In this document: positions 30,770-39,857 of the stretch, piece by piece
Numbering within the stretch: position 1 is the stretch's first letter
Layout of the letters: each line of letters opens with the position of its first letter
Origin: Eubacteriales bacterium
GTDB lineage: Bacteria > Bacillota > Clostridia > Oscillospirales > Butyricicoccaceae
Assembly (NCBI GenBank): GCA_030524205.1
Contig: JAUNGZ010000004.1
Location: 59,953-123,952 of the forward strand
Length of the DNA: 64,000 bases
Reading direction: 5' to 3'
Program-made: the position numbers and the translations under genes
Notes under the pieces: generated by a model
Seen by the model: only the letters and a program-made list of their open reading frames with translations
The model's database searches: none
Told to the model about the DNA's origin: nothing

Positions 30770-32107
30770 TTACGGATAGCGGCAGTATGCAAGCCGCAGC
30801 ATTTCCGCGAGCATTTCCAGCTCCTTCGTGATATCTCCGTATGCAACGACGAAATGCGGCTCCCAGCCGTCCTTCACGCTTCGCTCCAAAATGGAGCGAA
30901 CGTTCCCTTCGACCCGCACCACCGCGCTCGTGCCGGTATACTGCTTGGGCGCGTCCAGAATTTCCCCCTTGAGCGCAAACAAACGGAACGCCCCCTCCGG
31001 CCCTTGGCCGACGCGGAGCACCGTCGCCTCCTTGGCCGCCTTGCAGCCGAAATCCAGCGTCGGCCCGATTTTCCGGTTGCAGTGCACGCCCGCGCAGGCG
31101 CCGGTATCCTCCCTTGCCAGCGAGCAGGCGGCCGTGCCGCAGTGCCAAAAGGTAAAGGTGTTTTGCGCCTCGTCGATGGACACGGGGTCTCCGAAAAACA
31201 CAGGGCCTCCGCTCAGCCGCATGCCGATAAACATGCTCAGCGCGCCGTAAGCGTCCGCTTCGCAGCCCGCCGCGACGCCGCTGTCATTGAGCATGGCCAG
31301 CACCGCGCAGACCGGCGTGCCGTAATCGGTGAAGAAATCCGGCCAGCAGCGCGACGACACGGCCCCGATTCCTTCCTCCTCTACATAGGTTCGGTAGGCT
31401 TTCCACAGACGCGCGAAATCCGTCCGATTTTTCTCTGAAATCCGATCGAGCCCGTGTATCCGCCCGTGGGCGGTTTCCAGCTCCCAAGCGATATCGTCCG
31501 CGGAATAGGCGGCCGCCCTCGCCATCAGCTGCCTCGTTTCGGCCGACTCCAGATGCACGCCGAAATACCGGAGCATGTCCTCGTCCGCCGCCCTGCCAAA
31601 GCCAAAGCCCTGCGGCGTGTGGCCGATCTGCGCCAGCTTCAAATGCTTCAGCGCAAAGCGCGTCCTTGCGGCGCGGAACGCGGCCCGTATGCCGTCCGCC
31701 GCCTCGGCCGCGGAGCCGTAGACATAGGCGAACGGCTTTCGCCCGCTCCTTCGCAGCATGTGTGCGGCGCTGAACGCGCCGGTCATCGAGTTGAGGCGCA
31801 GCCGCCCGCCGTCCGCCGGAGGCTCCCGCAGCGTCCAAAGCAGGAGCGGGCAGTCCGTTTTTGCGGCCGCCTCTCCGGCGTAGGCCGCGTTTGCAAAGGT
31901 AGCGTTCTGCAAAATCACGAGATCGGGGGACAGCGGCTCCAAAAACGCGGACACCTCTGCCGGACTGAGCAGGATTTTGTCGGGACAGATCACCTCCGCA
32001 TCGATCGCGCGGAGCATTTCGCACGAAGCCCCAAACTGCGCCCGCGCGCTTTCCATATCGAAGGTCCCCACTCCGACCGGAAGGTAGACCGCCGTAAATT
32101 TTTCCAT
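30770..32107 (-). CDS. FucI/AraA-fold sugar isomerase-like protein
   Basis: 445 residues, cytoplasmic, AGGAGG before the ATG. The N-terminal half has the alternating fold of the L-fucose/L-arabinose isomerase family (DLVILQNATFANAAY, then LLLWTLREP). The C-terminal half has a Glu/Asp/His-containing metal region (VLAMLNDSGVAAGCEADAYGA, then FWHCGTAACSLA). Members interconvert aldoses and ketoses. As the last gene of this operon it could make the first step (sulfoquinovose to 6-deoxy-6-sulfofructose, if the sulfo-transketolase reading is right). The assignment to the fold is fairly sure; the substrate is inferred from context. Confidence 0.7.
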   Translation of the reverse strand: MEKFTAVYLPVGVGTFDMESARAQFGASCEMLRAIDAEVICPDKILLSPAEVSAFLEPLSPDLVILQNATFANAAYAGEAAAKTDCPLLLWTLREPPADGGRLRLNSMTGAFSAAHMLRRSGRKPFAYVYGSAAEAADGIRAAFRAARTRFALKHLKLAQIGHTPQGFGFGRAADEDMLRYFGVHLESAETRQLMARAAAYSADDIAWELETAHGRIHGLDRISEKNRTDFARLWKAYRTYVEEEGIGAVSSRCWPDFFTDYGTPVCAVLAMLNDSGVAAGCEADAYGALSMFIGMRLSGGPVFFGDPVSIDEAQNTFTFWHCGTAACSLAREDTGACAGVHCNRKIGPTLDFGCKAAKEATVLRVGQGPEGAFRLFALKGEILDAPKQYTGTSAVVRVEGNVRSILERSVKDGWEPHFVVAYGDITKELEMLAEMLRLAYCRYP

Positions 32108-32125
32108 TTTGCGCCTCCTGTCCGT

Positions 32126-33244
32126 CTATTGCAGCGCCGCAAACATTGCGGTCAGCCGCTCCCGCGTCATTTCAACCGGATTGTTCCGCAGGTTGGGATG
32201 CATGCAGCTTTCCGCGAGCGCGGGCAGGTCGCGCGGCTCGATCCCGGCCTGCCGCAGCGTGCACCGCATGCCGGTTTGCCGTTTCAGCCGCAGGATCTCG
32301 TCCGCCATCGCCTCGGGCGACGCAAAGCCGGTCATGTCCGCCAGCCGCTGCAGCCTGTCCCGCTCCGCTTCGCAGTTGATGCGGAGCAGCGAATCGAGCG
32401 TGAACGCGCAGGCCTCCCCGTGCGGGATATGGTAAAGGCTGGTCAGCGGAAAGGAGCAGGCGTGCGCGGCGGCGGTCTTGGGCGGACCGAAGGCCAAGCC
32501 CGCGGTCAGCGCCGCCAGCGACATGTTTTCCTTGGCCCGCAGGTTGTCGCCGTGCCGGACGGCCTCCTCCAGATTTTCAAAAACCAGCCTGCACGCATAA
32601 ATCGCGCACGCGTCGCAGATGGGCTGGTGGTTTTTGCTCCAATACCCCTCCAGCGCGTGAGAAAGTGCATCGAGGCCGGTGGACGCGGTCACGCGCGGCG
32701 GCACGGACAGGGTGAGCGCCGGGTCGACAATCGCGAGCTTTGCAAACATATGCTCCGACGCCATCGGCGCCTTGCTCCCCTTTTCCGGGTCGCTCAGCAC
32801 CGCCACGTTGGTCACCTCGCTGCCCGTGCCCGCGGTTGTGGGAATGGCGACGACGGGCAGCCCCGGCGCGGCGATCTTTTCGCCGCCGCTGTGAAAAGCG
32901 CGCACGCTTTTGCCGGAATACGCCGTTACGGCCGCGGCTTTGGCGCAGTCGAGCGAGCTGCCGCCGCCGAGCGCCGCGATAAAGCGCGCGCCCTTTTCCT
33001 CCGCCAGCTTGGCGCAGGCGTCCACGCTCGCGACGGTTGGGTTGGATTCCAAATCGCTGAAAACCGCGGTAAGCGCGCCCTCCGCATACCGGACGACCTG
33101 CTCCGCCAGCCCGTTTTCCCGGAAAAAGGGGTCGGCCACGAGTATGCCGTCAGCCCACCCGCGTTCCCGGCAGTACCGCCCCAATTCTTCGACGGTGTTA
33201 CTGCCGAACACGATTTCCGTTGCGAGGGCATATCGGAATTTCAA
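32126..33244 (-). CDS. Iron-type alcohol dehydrogenase, likely sulfo- or phosphonoacetaldehyde reductase-like
   Basis: 372 residues of the group III metal-dependent alcohol dehydrogenases. The nucleotide loop is GGGSSLDCAKAAAV and the signature is IPTTAGTGSEVTNVAVL. Metal ligands lie around TGLDALSHALEGYWS and in HIPHGEACAF. The EGYWS segment is close to the subgroup that includes phosphonoacetaldehyde and sulfoacetaldehyde reductases (SarD/TauF type). With the TauA-like importer and transketolase genes beside it, reduction of sulfoacetaldehyde to isethionate with NADH is the best guess. Butanol or glycerol dehydrogenase activity cannot be excluded from sequence alone. Confidence 0.8.
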   Translation of the reverse strand: MKFRYALATEIVFGSNTVEELGRYCRERGWADGILVADPFFRENGLAEQVVRYAEGALTAVFSDLESNPTVASVDACAKLAEEKGARFIAALGGGSSLDCAKAAAVTAYSGKSVRAFHSGGEKIAAPGLPVVAIPTTAGTGSEVTNVAVLSDPEKGSKAPMASEHMFAKLAIVDPALTLSVPPRVTASTGLDALSHALEGYWSKNHQPICDACAIYACRLVFENLEEAVRHGDNLRAKENMSLAALTAGLAFGPPKTAAAHACSFPLTSLYHIPHGEACAFTLDSLLRINCEAERDRLQRLADMTGFASPEAMADEILRLKRQTGMRCTLRQAGIEPRDLPALAESCMHPNLRNNPVEMTRERLTAMFAALQ

Positions 33245-33262
33245 AGGGTTTTCCTCCTTCCG

Positions 33263-34003
33263 TCACCACCATTTGATCTGCTGGGTGATATATTCCCGCA
33301 GCCTCACAAATTCCTTTGACGCGATATCCCGCGGATGCGGCAGGCCGATCTCCACGGTTTCCTTGACCTTGGCGGGCTTATTGGTCAAAATCATGCATTT
33401 TTCAGCCAGATACACCGCCTCTTCGATGTTGTGCGTGATGAACAGCACCGTCGACCCCGTCGCCTGCCACAGCTTGATGACCTGATCCTCCAGATAATAG
33501 CGGAGCTTGATATCCATCGGCGCGTACGGCTCGTCCATCAGCAGCAGGTCGGGGTGCAGCGCAAAGCTGCGGCCGATGACGATGCGCTGCTCGGTCGAGG
33601 CGGAGAGCTCGCGCGGGTATTTGCCGCGGTCTTTTTCCAGACCGAGGATGCCGAGCACCTCGTCCGTGCGCTGGCGGATCGTCGCCTCGGGCAGCTTTTT
33701 GACCTCCATCCCGAAGCGGATATTCTGCTCAACCGTCAGCCAAGGATAGGCCGACGGCTCCTGAAACACGAAGGAGATATTGTGCTTCTGCGGGTCCGCC
33801 GGCTCCCCGTCGATCAAAATCCGGCCGGCGGTGGGCTCCAAAAGCTTGACGAGCAGATTTAAAAAGGTGGTCTTTCCGCAGCCGGTCGGCCCCACGATGC
33901 AGACGAACTCCCCTTTTTTGATTTCAAACGAAATATCGTCGAGAACCAGCAGATCGCCGAATTTTTTAGTCAGGTTCTCCACTTTCACCTTAGCTTGCTG
34001 CAT
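33263..34003 (-). CDS. TauB/SsuB-like ABC transporter ATPase with altered signature motif
   Basis: 246 residues from ATG 34,003 (MQQAKVKVEN) with GGAGG upstream. Walker A is GPTGCGKTT, the Q-loop is FVFQEPSAYPWLTV and Walker B is LLLMDEPYAPMD. The ABC signature, normally LSGGQ, reads LSASTEQR, and the D-loop has APMD instead of ALD. Both depart from the family norm, so this subunit may be a weak or regulatory ATPase paired with the normal one encoded next to it. It belongs to the nitrate/sulfonate/taurine importer family. Confidence 0.88.
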   Translation of the reverse strand: MQQAKVKVENLTKKFGDLLVLDDISFEIKKGEFVCIVGPTGCGKTTFLNLLVKLLEPTAGRILIDGEPADPQKHNISFVFQEPSAYPWLTVEQNIRFGMEVKKLPEATIRQRTDEVLGILGLEKDRGKYPRELSASTEQRIVIGRSFALHPDLLLMDEPYAPMDIKLRYYLEDQVIKLWQATGSTVLFITHNIEEAVYLAEKCMILTNKPAKVKETVEIGLPHPRDIASKEFVRLREYITQQIKWW

Positions 34004-34016
34004 GGCGTCCTCCCTT

Positions 34017-34772
34017 TTACAAAACCAGATCCGTGTTTTCGGCGATCTCGTTGCGCAGCGCCAAAAATGCGGGGTCGGTGTAGTTTCTGGGTCTGGGGAT
34101 GTCCGGAACATATTCCTTGCGGACCACGGTGGGGGTATCGCCCAATAAAATGATGCGGTCGCCCAGATAGATCGCTTCTTCCAGATTGTTGGTGACGAAA
34201 ATCACCGTGCGCTTTTTCTTTTCCCAGATTTTGAGGATTTCCTCCTCCATCGAATACCGGGTCTGCGCGTCGAGCGCGCCGAAGGGCTCGTCCATCAGCA
34301 TGATATCCGATTCGCTGGAATACGCCCTTGCGATGCCGACCCGCTGCTTCATGCCGCCCGACAGCTGCTTGGGCAGCGCCCTTTCAAAGCCGGTCAAGCC
34401 GACCAGGTCAATGTAGCTCTGCGCTTTTTCCCGGCGCACCTCCTTTTTCACATGCTTGAGCTGCGGCCCCATTTCCACATTGCCCATCACGGTTTTCCAC
34501 GGGAATAACGCGTATTTTTGAAAAACCACGCCCAGCTCTCCCATCTTGGGACGTCCGCCGGAAAATTCAATCGTGCCGGAGGACTGCTCCTCGAGACCCG
34601 CGATGATGTTCAAAATGACCGTTTTGCCGCATTGGCCCGGGCCGAGCAGGACGAGAAACTCGTTTTCATACACGTCAAGCGAAATATCGCCGAGAACGGG
34701 GGTGTTTTTGCCCTTTGCATAAAAAGACTTCGTAATATTGCGGAGCCGAATTTTTACGTTTTGAACTGCCAT
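34017..34772 (-). CDS. TauB/SsuB-like ABC transporter ATPase
   Basis: 251 residues from ATG 34,772, which lies inside the 3' end of the permease gene (19-nt overlap). Walker A is GPGQCGKT, the Q-loop is VVFQKYALFPW, the signature is LSGGMKQR and Walker B is IMLMDEPFGALD: all intact. It energises import of a sulfonate-type solute together with the two permeases and the lipoprotein. The two ATPase genes are adjacent and probably form a heterodimer. Confidence 0.92.
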   Translation of the reverse strand: MAVQNVKIRLRNITKSFYAKGKNTPVLGDISLDVYENEFLVLLGPGQCGKTVILNIIAGLEEQSSGTIEFSGGRPKMGELGVVFQKYALFPWKTVMGNVEMGPQLKHVKKEVRREKAQSYIDLVGLTGFERALPKQLSGGMKQRVGIARAYSSESDIMLMDEPFGALDAQTRYSMEEEILKIWEKKKRTVIFVTNNLEEAIYLGDRIILLGDTPTVVRKEYVPDIPRPRNYTDPAFLALRNEIAENTDLVL

Positions 34773-35527
34773 GGACACAGCACCCCTTCCAGCTTTGTTA
34801 AGGATACGGAAATGATCATGCTGACAATGCCGATCGCGAACATGCACACGACGATCAGCGCCATGTCCCCGATCTCCTGCCCCTTGATGATCAGAAACCC
34901 GACGCCCTGCTTGGCCGCGATCATTTCCGCGGCCAGCACGCACATCCAGCCCGCCGAAAGCGAGGTTTTCACGCCGGCCAGTATTGCGGGGAACGCCGCG
35001 GGCATCGCCACATGCGACAAAAGCTGCGCCTTGGTCGCGCCCAAGGAGCGGCCGGCCTTGATCAGCTCCGGGTCGATGCTTTTCATACCGGCATGCGTGT
35101 TGATCACGATGCCGGTAAACGCGCCGATGAACACGATCACGATTTTTGCCAATTCGCCGATGCCGCACCAAATGATGATCAGCGGCAGCCACGCGATCGG
35201 CGGGATCGGACGGACCAGCTCAAAGGCTGGCATGACCAGCCCCCGGAACACCGGGCTCCAGCCGAACAGCACGCCCAGCGTGATGCCCACGACAACCGCC
35301 AGCACCATGGCGATCAGCACGCGGCGCAGCGAAACCAGAATATGCACGGGCAGCGTCGCGTTTGCGATGGGATTTGTCATGACAAACACGAAGCGGGACC
35401 AGGTCTCCGCGGGCGAGGGGATGAGCGAGCCTTCTTTCATCGAAAGCAGCACCCAGCCGATCAGGATGACGACAATGGACAGCGCGGGCAGCACCGCGTA
35501 GAAGGTATTCTTTACCGCTTTCTTCAT
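34754..35527 (-). CDS. TauC/SsuC-like ABC permease 2
   Basis: 257 residues from ATG 35,527, with six membrane helices. The cytoplasmic coupling loop carries the EAA-type motif SLGATKAQLLSHVAMPAAFPAILAG. The helix with VRPIPPIAWLPLIIIW is characteristic of the SsuC/TauC group. The start overlaps the previous stop by one base (TAATG). It probably pairs with permease 1. Confidence 0.92.
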   Translation of the reverse strand: MKKAVKNTFYAVLPALSIVVILIGWVLLSMKEGSLIPSPAETWSRFVFVMTNPIANATLPVHILVSLRRVLIAMVLAVVVGITLGVLFGWSPVFRGLVMPAFELVRPIPPIAWLPLIIIWCGIGELAKIVIVFIGAFTGIVINTHAGMKSIDPELIKAGRSLGATKAQLLSHVAMPAAFPAILAGVKTSLSAGWMCVLAAEMIAAKQGVGFLIIKGQEIGDMALIVVCMFAIGIVSMIISVSLTKLEGVLCPWQFKT

Positions 35528-36348
35528 TATCTGTCCCTCCATGGCGCGATCCGTTTCTCGATCCGCCCCAGCACAAGCCCCATCAGCGCGCCGATGCTGC
35601 CGATCGTGAACATGCCGAGAACGATGATATCCGGGCGGATCAGGCGGCGGCCCATTTGGATCATATAGCCCAGCCCGCTCGTCGCCGCCAGCATCTCCGC
35701 GGCAACCAGCGTGCCCCAGGAGGAGTTGAGCGCGGTGCGCACGCCGGCAAAAATCATATTGACCGCCGACGGCAGGCAGACCTTTGTGAAGATCTGCCAA
35801 TCCGACGCGCCGAAGGTCTTTGCCACATTGATGTAGGTGCGGTTTGTCAGCTTAATGCCGAGATAGGAGTTGATGACGCAGCCGCAGAACGCGGAGATGA
35901 AAATGATGAATATTTTTGCGCCGAGGCCGATGCCCAAGGTGAGTATCACAATCGGGATCCACGCGATCGGAGGGATGGGCCGCAGAATTTCAAAAATGGG
36001 CGTCATAAATTTGTCGAACGCTTTGAAATAGCCCATGAACAAGCCCAGCGGGATGCCGACCGCGACCGCGATCAAAAAGCCCAGCACGGCGAGCTTGAGG
36101 CTTGCCAGCATGTTGACGATCAGCGTCGCCCCGTCCGGGTTTTTGGAAACGAGCTTTGTCAGCAGGGTGCCGACCAGCTCGCTGGGGCTGCACAGCGCCC
36201 GCGACGAGATCACGCCGGTATCCACCAGAACCTCCCACAGCACAAAGAAAAGAACCAGCCCCGACAAGGATAACAGCACGTTCTTGCGCCGTTCGCGTTC
36301 AAATTTTCTCTGTTCGGGGCTTTTCAGCTTATTGACTGGCTTTTTCAT
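35527..36348 (-). CDS. TauC/SsuC-like ABC permease 1
   Basis: 273 residues. A basic N-terminus (KSPEQRKFERERRK) is followed by six membrane helices and the EAA loop FGASDWQIFTKVCLPSAVN. It shares LRPIPPIAWIPIVI with permease 2, so the two are paralogues. Taurine and sulfonate importers usually use one permease as a homodimer; here two different ones are encoded. Confidence 0.92.
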   Translation of the reverse strand: MKKPVNKLKSPEQRKFERERRKNVLLSLSGLVLFFVLWEVLVDTGVISSRALCSPSELVGTLLTKLVSKNPDGATLIVNMLASLKLAVLGFLIAVAVGIPLGLFMGYFKAFDKFMTPIFEILRPIPPIAWIPIVILTLGIGLGAKIFIIFISAFCGCVINSYLGIKLTNRTYINVAKTFGASDWQIFTKVCLPSAVNMIFAGVRTALNSSWGTLVAAEMLAATSGLGYMIQMGRRLIRPDIIVLGMFTIGSIGALMGLVLGRIEKRIAPWRDR

Positions 36349-36433
36349 CTATATCCCCTCCGTTTTGCGCTATTCCGGCGTATGAAGCAGGGCAGACGCC
36401 CAGACAGCCCGTCTGGACGTCCGCCGGCAGCCT

Positions 36434-37549
36434 TTACTTCAGGCCCGCTTCCGCCGCCAGCTTTTCAATAAACTGGCCGTCGACAAAACCATTTTCCAGC
36501 AGCGTGTCCTTATCGCCGGGCTCATAGCGTCCCTGCGCGATATAGAAATCCACGATGTTATAGATCACGTCGTCGATCTTGCGCTTGCCGTACTCCCCTT
36601 TGAACAGCGCCCAAACGTCCTCCAGCGTCGGCAGGGTGTGCTTGCCGACTTGGATCGCGGCTTGGCCCGCGTCAACGTCGGAGCCCTGCTCGAGCTGCAT
36701 CTCCAAAAAGTACTTGGTCAGCGCGTCGTTGTCGCTTACGTATTTCCCGCTGACCTCATAGTAGGAGCGGAGCCACGCCAAAACCGCGTCGGGCTTTTCG
36801 GAAATTGCTTTTTCGGACGCGACCAGCACGGTCGGCATGGACTCCCCGCCCGAAGCGCCGGTGGCGCAGCAGGTCCAGTCCTCGTCCTCGGCCAGAATGT
36901 AATTGGGGAAGCCCAGCGCGCAGATGTCGCCCTGCCCGGCCTGCATGGCCGTGTACGCCTGCGAGGCGTCCATGTCGATGATGTTCACGTCGTCCTCGGT
37001 CAGGCCGAGCTTGTTGAGCGTGGCGATCAGCACAAAATGCCAGGAGGTCACCAGCGGGCACAAAATCGTCTTGCCGCGCCAAGAGGCCGCGTCGCCGACG
37101 ATGCCGTCGCCGTCGGGGTCGCCGTAGGCGGCGATATCGCTGTCATTCCTGCACCAGAAGGACAGCGCGACCGTGTCCTCGACGGAAAGGCCGATAATTT
37201 TCATATTGTACGCCAGATTGGCGGCGATGGTGGGAGGCGAGCCGATGCAGCCCACGTCCCATTCGTCCGCGCCGAGCGCTTCGGTCTGCGGAGGCCCGGA
37301 GGTGAAGTACAGGATATCCACGTCCAGACCGTTTTCTTCAAACACGCCCTCCTTGTCCGCGATATAGCTCGGCAGGGAATGGATGGACGCTTGATGGCTG
37401 ACGGTGAGCGGCATCAGCGCGCCGTCGGCATCGCCTTCGGGCTGCGACGCGCCGCCCTGCTCCTGCTGCGTGTTGCCGCAGGCGGCAACCGAAAACGCCA
37501 TGAGCACCGCAAGCAAACCGGCAAGTATCCGCTTCGACTGTTTTTTCAT
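36434..37549 (-). CDS. TauA/SsuA/NMT1-type substrate-binding lipoprotein
   Basis: 371 residues. The lipobox is FSVAACGN near residue 24, followed by a Gln/Gly/Glu-rich linker. The two-lobe NMT1/SsuA pattern is visible: HSLPSYIADKEGVFEENGLDVDILYF, then GSPPTIAANLAYNMKIIGLSVED, and DDVNIIDMDASQAYTAMQAGQ. This family binds sulfonates, nitrate, taurine or thiamine precursors. An acidic insert (GDPDGDGIVGD) could bind calcium. It is the only binding protein of the operon. Confidence 0.9.
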   Translation of the reverse strand: MKKQSKRILAGLLAVLMAFSVAACGNTQQEQGGASQPEGDADGALMPLTVSHQASIHSLPSYIADKEGVFEENGLDVDILYFTSGPPQTEALGADEWDVGCIGSPPTIAANLAYNMKIIGLSVEDTVALSFWCRNDSDIAAYGDPDGDGIVGDAASWRGKTILCPLVTSWHFVLIATLNKLGLTEDDVNIIDMDASQAYTAMQAGQGDICALGFPNYILAEDEDWTCCATGASGGESMPTVLVASEKAISEKPDAVLAWLRSYYEVSGKYVSDNDALTKYFLEMQLEQGSDVDAGQAAIQVGKHTLPTLEDVWALFKGEYGKRKIDDVIYNIVDFYIAQGRYEPGDKDTLLENGFVDGQFIEKLAAEAGLK

Positions 37550-37607
37550 CTTCTTCTCGCTCCTTTACTTTTTATCCCATCGGCCGCGGCCGATCTCTTC
37601 CTTCCGG

Positions 37608-38084
37608 TCAGGCGCCGCGGCAGGCCTCGTCGATTTCGCGCACCTGAACGAACGCATCCTTCAGGAACTCCGCCCGCCACGGTTCCACCCCTTCGGTGTG
37701 GCCCGTATGCAAAAAACACTCCACCATTTTGACGCCCAGCTCGGGCGCGATGATCCAGCCGCCCATGCACAGGATGTTGGAATTGTTGATGGCCCGGCTC
37801 ATGCGCGCGCCGTATTCGCTCTCGCAGCACGCGGCAAGCACGCCGGGGAACTTGTTGGCCACCTGACTCATGCCCATGCCGGTGCCGCAGATCAGAACCC
37901 CGAGCTCCGCTTCCTTGCTTTGTATCATCTGCGCGGCCGCCGGCGCGACGGCATAAAACGGCTGGGCGTCGTCCACAGAGAGCGTGCCCACATCCGCGAC
38001 CGTCTGGCCGCAGTCCGTCAAATACCGTTTGACCGCTTCCTTCAGCGTAAAACCGGACTTATCCGAACCGATCACTACTTTCAA
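37608..38084 (-). CDS. RpiB/LacAB-family isomerase with altered active-site residues
   Basis: 158 residues, the usual RpiB length. The catalytic Cys region LICGTGMGMSQVANK is intact. Two residues that matter in ribose-5-phosphate isomerase B are changed: the His of the SDHxGF motif is Lys (SDKSGF), and the ring-opening His (RQHNDTN in E. coli) is replaced (RAINNSN). This suggests a non-phosphorylated, open-chain acidic substrate such as 4-deoxy-4-sulfoerythrose, which cannot form a ring. The gene overlaps the transketolase C-terminal gene by ATGA. The comparison with E. coli RpiB is from memory. Confidence 0.85.
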   Translation of the reverse strand: MKVVIGSDKSGFTLKEAVKRYLTDCGQTVADVGTLSVDDAQPFYAVAPAAAQMIQSKEAELGVLICGTGMGMSQVANKFPGVLAACCESEYGARMSRAINNSNILCMGGWIIAPELGVKMVECFLHTGHTEGVEPWRAEFLKDAFVQVREIDEACRGA

Positions 38085-39025
38085 GAGCTTCCCTTCCTTT
38101 CCATCGCACGTTTTGCCGCCCGGACGATATCCGCAGCCGTCATATGATAGGCGCGCTTGAGATAGTCCAGCTTTGCCACCTCGCCAAAATGATCCTCGAC
38201 GCCGACGCGCTCCAGAGGCATGGGCGCCTGCCCGCAGAGCAGCTCGGCCGCGGCCGACCCAAGCCCGCCGGTCACGTTGTGGTTTTCGCAGGTCACCACC
38301 GCCCCGGTTTTGCGCGCGGACGATAGGACCGTCCGCTCATCGAGCGGTTTGATCGTATGGACGTTGATCACCTCCGCGCCGACCCCTTGGGCGGCGAGCA
38401 GCCGGGCGGCCTCCATCGCTTCCGCGAGCATGATGCCCGAGGCCAGCAGCGTGACGTCGCGCCCGCTTTGCACCACGTCGGCTTTCATCAAATCGAACCG
38501 GTAGGACGCCGGATCGAATATTGGCGGCGCTTCCTTGCGGAACAGGCGGATATACACGGGGCCGGGATGGGCAATGATCTGCGGCACGGCCTGCGCAAGC
38601 TGGACCGCGTCCGCCGGCTCGAAAATCACGATCGAGGGAATGCTCCGCAGCACGCCGATATCCTCCACGCTCATGTGAGTCCCGCCGTTCAGCTCGGCCG
38701 CGATGCCGGGATCGGAGCCGATGATTTTGACGTTCTGCCGCGCGTAGCAGATCGAAATGGCGATCTGATCGCAGATCCGCCTTGTGGCGAAGGCGGTGAA
38801 CGAGCCGATAAAGGGGATAAAGCCGTAGGAGGCCATGCCCGCGGCGATCGAAGCCATGTTCTGCTCCGCGATGCCGACGTCGAACGCCCGCTCCGGAAAA
38901 GCCTCCCGCAGCCCGATCGTTCCGTTCGCCTTTGCCAGATCGGCGTCCAGCACGGCAATATCCGGGTTGCTTTTCATGGCTTCCAACAACTGCTCCGCCA
39001 AAACGGCGCGCATTTCTTTTCCCAT
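38081..39025 (-). CDS. Transketolase, C-terminal subunit
   Basis: 314 residues from ATG 39,025 (MGKEMRAV) after GGAGG. It contains the pyrimidine-binding domain of a thiamine-diphosphate enzyme (FDVGIAEQNMASIAAGMA, with the conserved Glu) and the C-terminal domain (VINVHTIKPLDERTVLSSA). It works with the N-terminal subunit encoded next to it (4-nt gap) to form one split transketolase. A split transketolase inside a sugar operon, apart from a housekeeping enzyme, suggests a dedicated two-carbon transfer step. Confidence 0.93.
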   Translation of the reverse strand: MGKEMRAVLAEQLLEAMKSNPDIAVLDADLAKANGTIGLREAFPERAFDVGIAEQNMASIAAGMASYGFIPFIGSFTAFATRRICDQIAISICYARQNVKIIGSDPGIAAELNGGTHMSVEDIGVLRSIPSIVIFEPADAVQLAQAVPQIIAHPGPVYIRLFRKEAPPIFDPASYRFDLMKADVVQSGRDVTLLASGIMLAEAMEAARLLAAQGVGAEVINVHTIKPLDERTVLSSARKTGAVVTCENHNVTGGLGSAAAELLCGQAPMPLERVGVEDHFGEVAKLDYLKRAYHMTAADIVRAAKRAMERKGSS

Positions 39026-39029
39026 TGCC

Positions 39030-39854
39030 TTACCTCCCCGCAAGCTCATCGAGCGCCTGCCGCGTCTGCTCGGGCGTGAGCGGCATATTGTGATTGCCGC
39101 AGCCGGCGGCCTCGACAAAGGAAACGCCCTTGCCCTTCGTCGTTTTCAGAATGATCATCGACGGGGCCTCCGTATCCGCCTTGGCCTGCCGTATCGCGTC
39201 GGAAACCGCCGATACGTCGTGTCCGTCGACCGTCTGCACGTGATAGCCAAACGCGCGCCATTTTTCCGCGGGGTCGCGAAGGCTCATCACCTCGTCGACC
39301 GTGCCGTCGATCTGCTTGCCGTTCCAGTCCAAGAAGCTGATCAGGCGGTCGAGCTTAAAATGCGCCGCCGCCATCGAGGCTTCCCAAATCTGCCCCTCCT
39401 GCGCCTCGCCGTCGCCTATCACGGCGAACACACAGGCGTCGTACCCTCTGATTTTCGCGGCTTTGGCCATGCCCACCGCGCAGGAATAGCCCTGTCCCAG
39501 CGAACCGGCCGTCATGTCCACGCCTACCGTCCGGTTCATATCGCAGTGGCTCGGCAGCTTGGTGCCCGGCCGGTTGAGCGTGTGCAGCTCCTCCAGCGGG
39601 AAATACCCCTTGAGCGCGAGCGCCGCGTACAGCGCGGGGCCGGCGTGCGCTTTCGACAGCACCAGCCGGTCGCGTTCCGGCCAGCCGGGCTCTTCCGGCC
39701 GCACGCGCATCCCCTCTCCGAAGTACAGCACCGCAAGCAGCTCGGCCAGCGATAGGCAGCCGCCGACATGGCCGACGCCCAGACGCCCGATCTCGTCCAT
39801 GGTATAGTACCGGATCTTCCTCGCCATATCCTCCAGATAGTCTCTTTTGTCCAT
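39030..39854 (-). CDS. Transketolase, N-terminal subunit
   Basis: 274 residues. It carries the thiamine-diphosphate motif GDGEAQEGQIWEAS, ending in the Asn of DWNGKQ. Conserved His residues occur in GHVGGCLS, LSKAHAGPALY and KLPSHCDM. It is partner to the C-terminal subunit. The pair would move a C2 ketol unit from a ketose to an aldose phosphate. In the sulfo-transketolase reading it would act twice, on sulfofructose and on sulfoerythrulose. Confidence 0.93.
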   Translation of the reverse strand: MDKRDYLEDMARKIRYYTMDEIGRLGVGHVGGCLSLAELLAVLYFGEGMRVRPEEPGWPERDRLVLSKAHAGPALYAALALKGYFPLEELHTLNRPGTKLPSHCDMNRTVGVDMTAGSLGQGYSCAVGMAKAAKIRGYDACVFAVIGDGEAQEGQIWEASMAAAHFKLDRLISFLDWNGKQIDGTVDEVMSLRDPAEKWRAFGYHVQTVDGHDVSAVSDAIRQAKADTEAPSMIILKTTKGKGVSFVEAAGCGNHNMPLTPEQTRQALDELAGR

Positions 39855-39857
39855 ACG

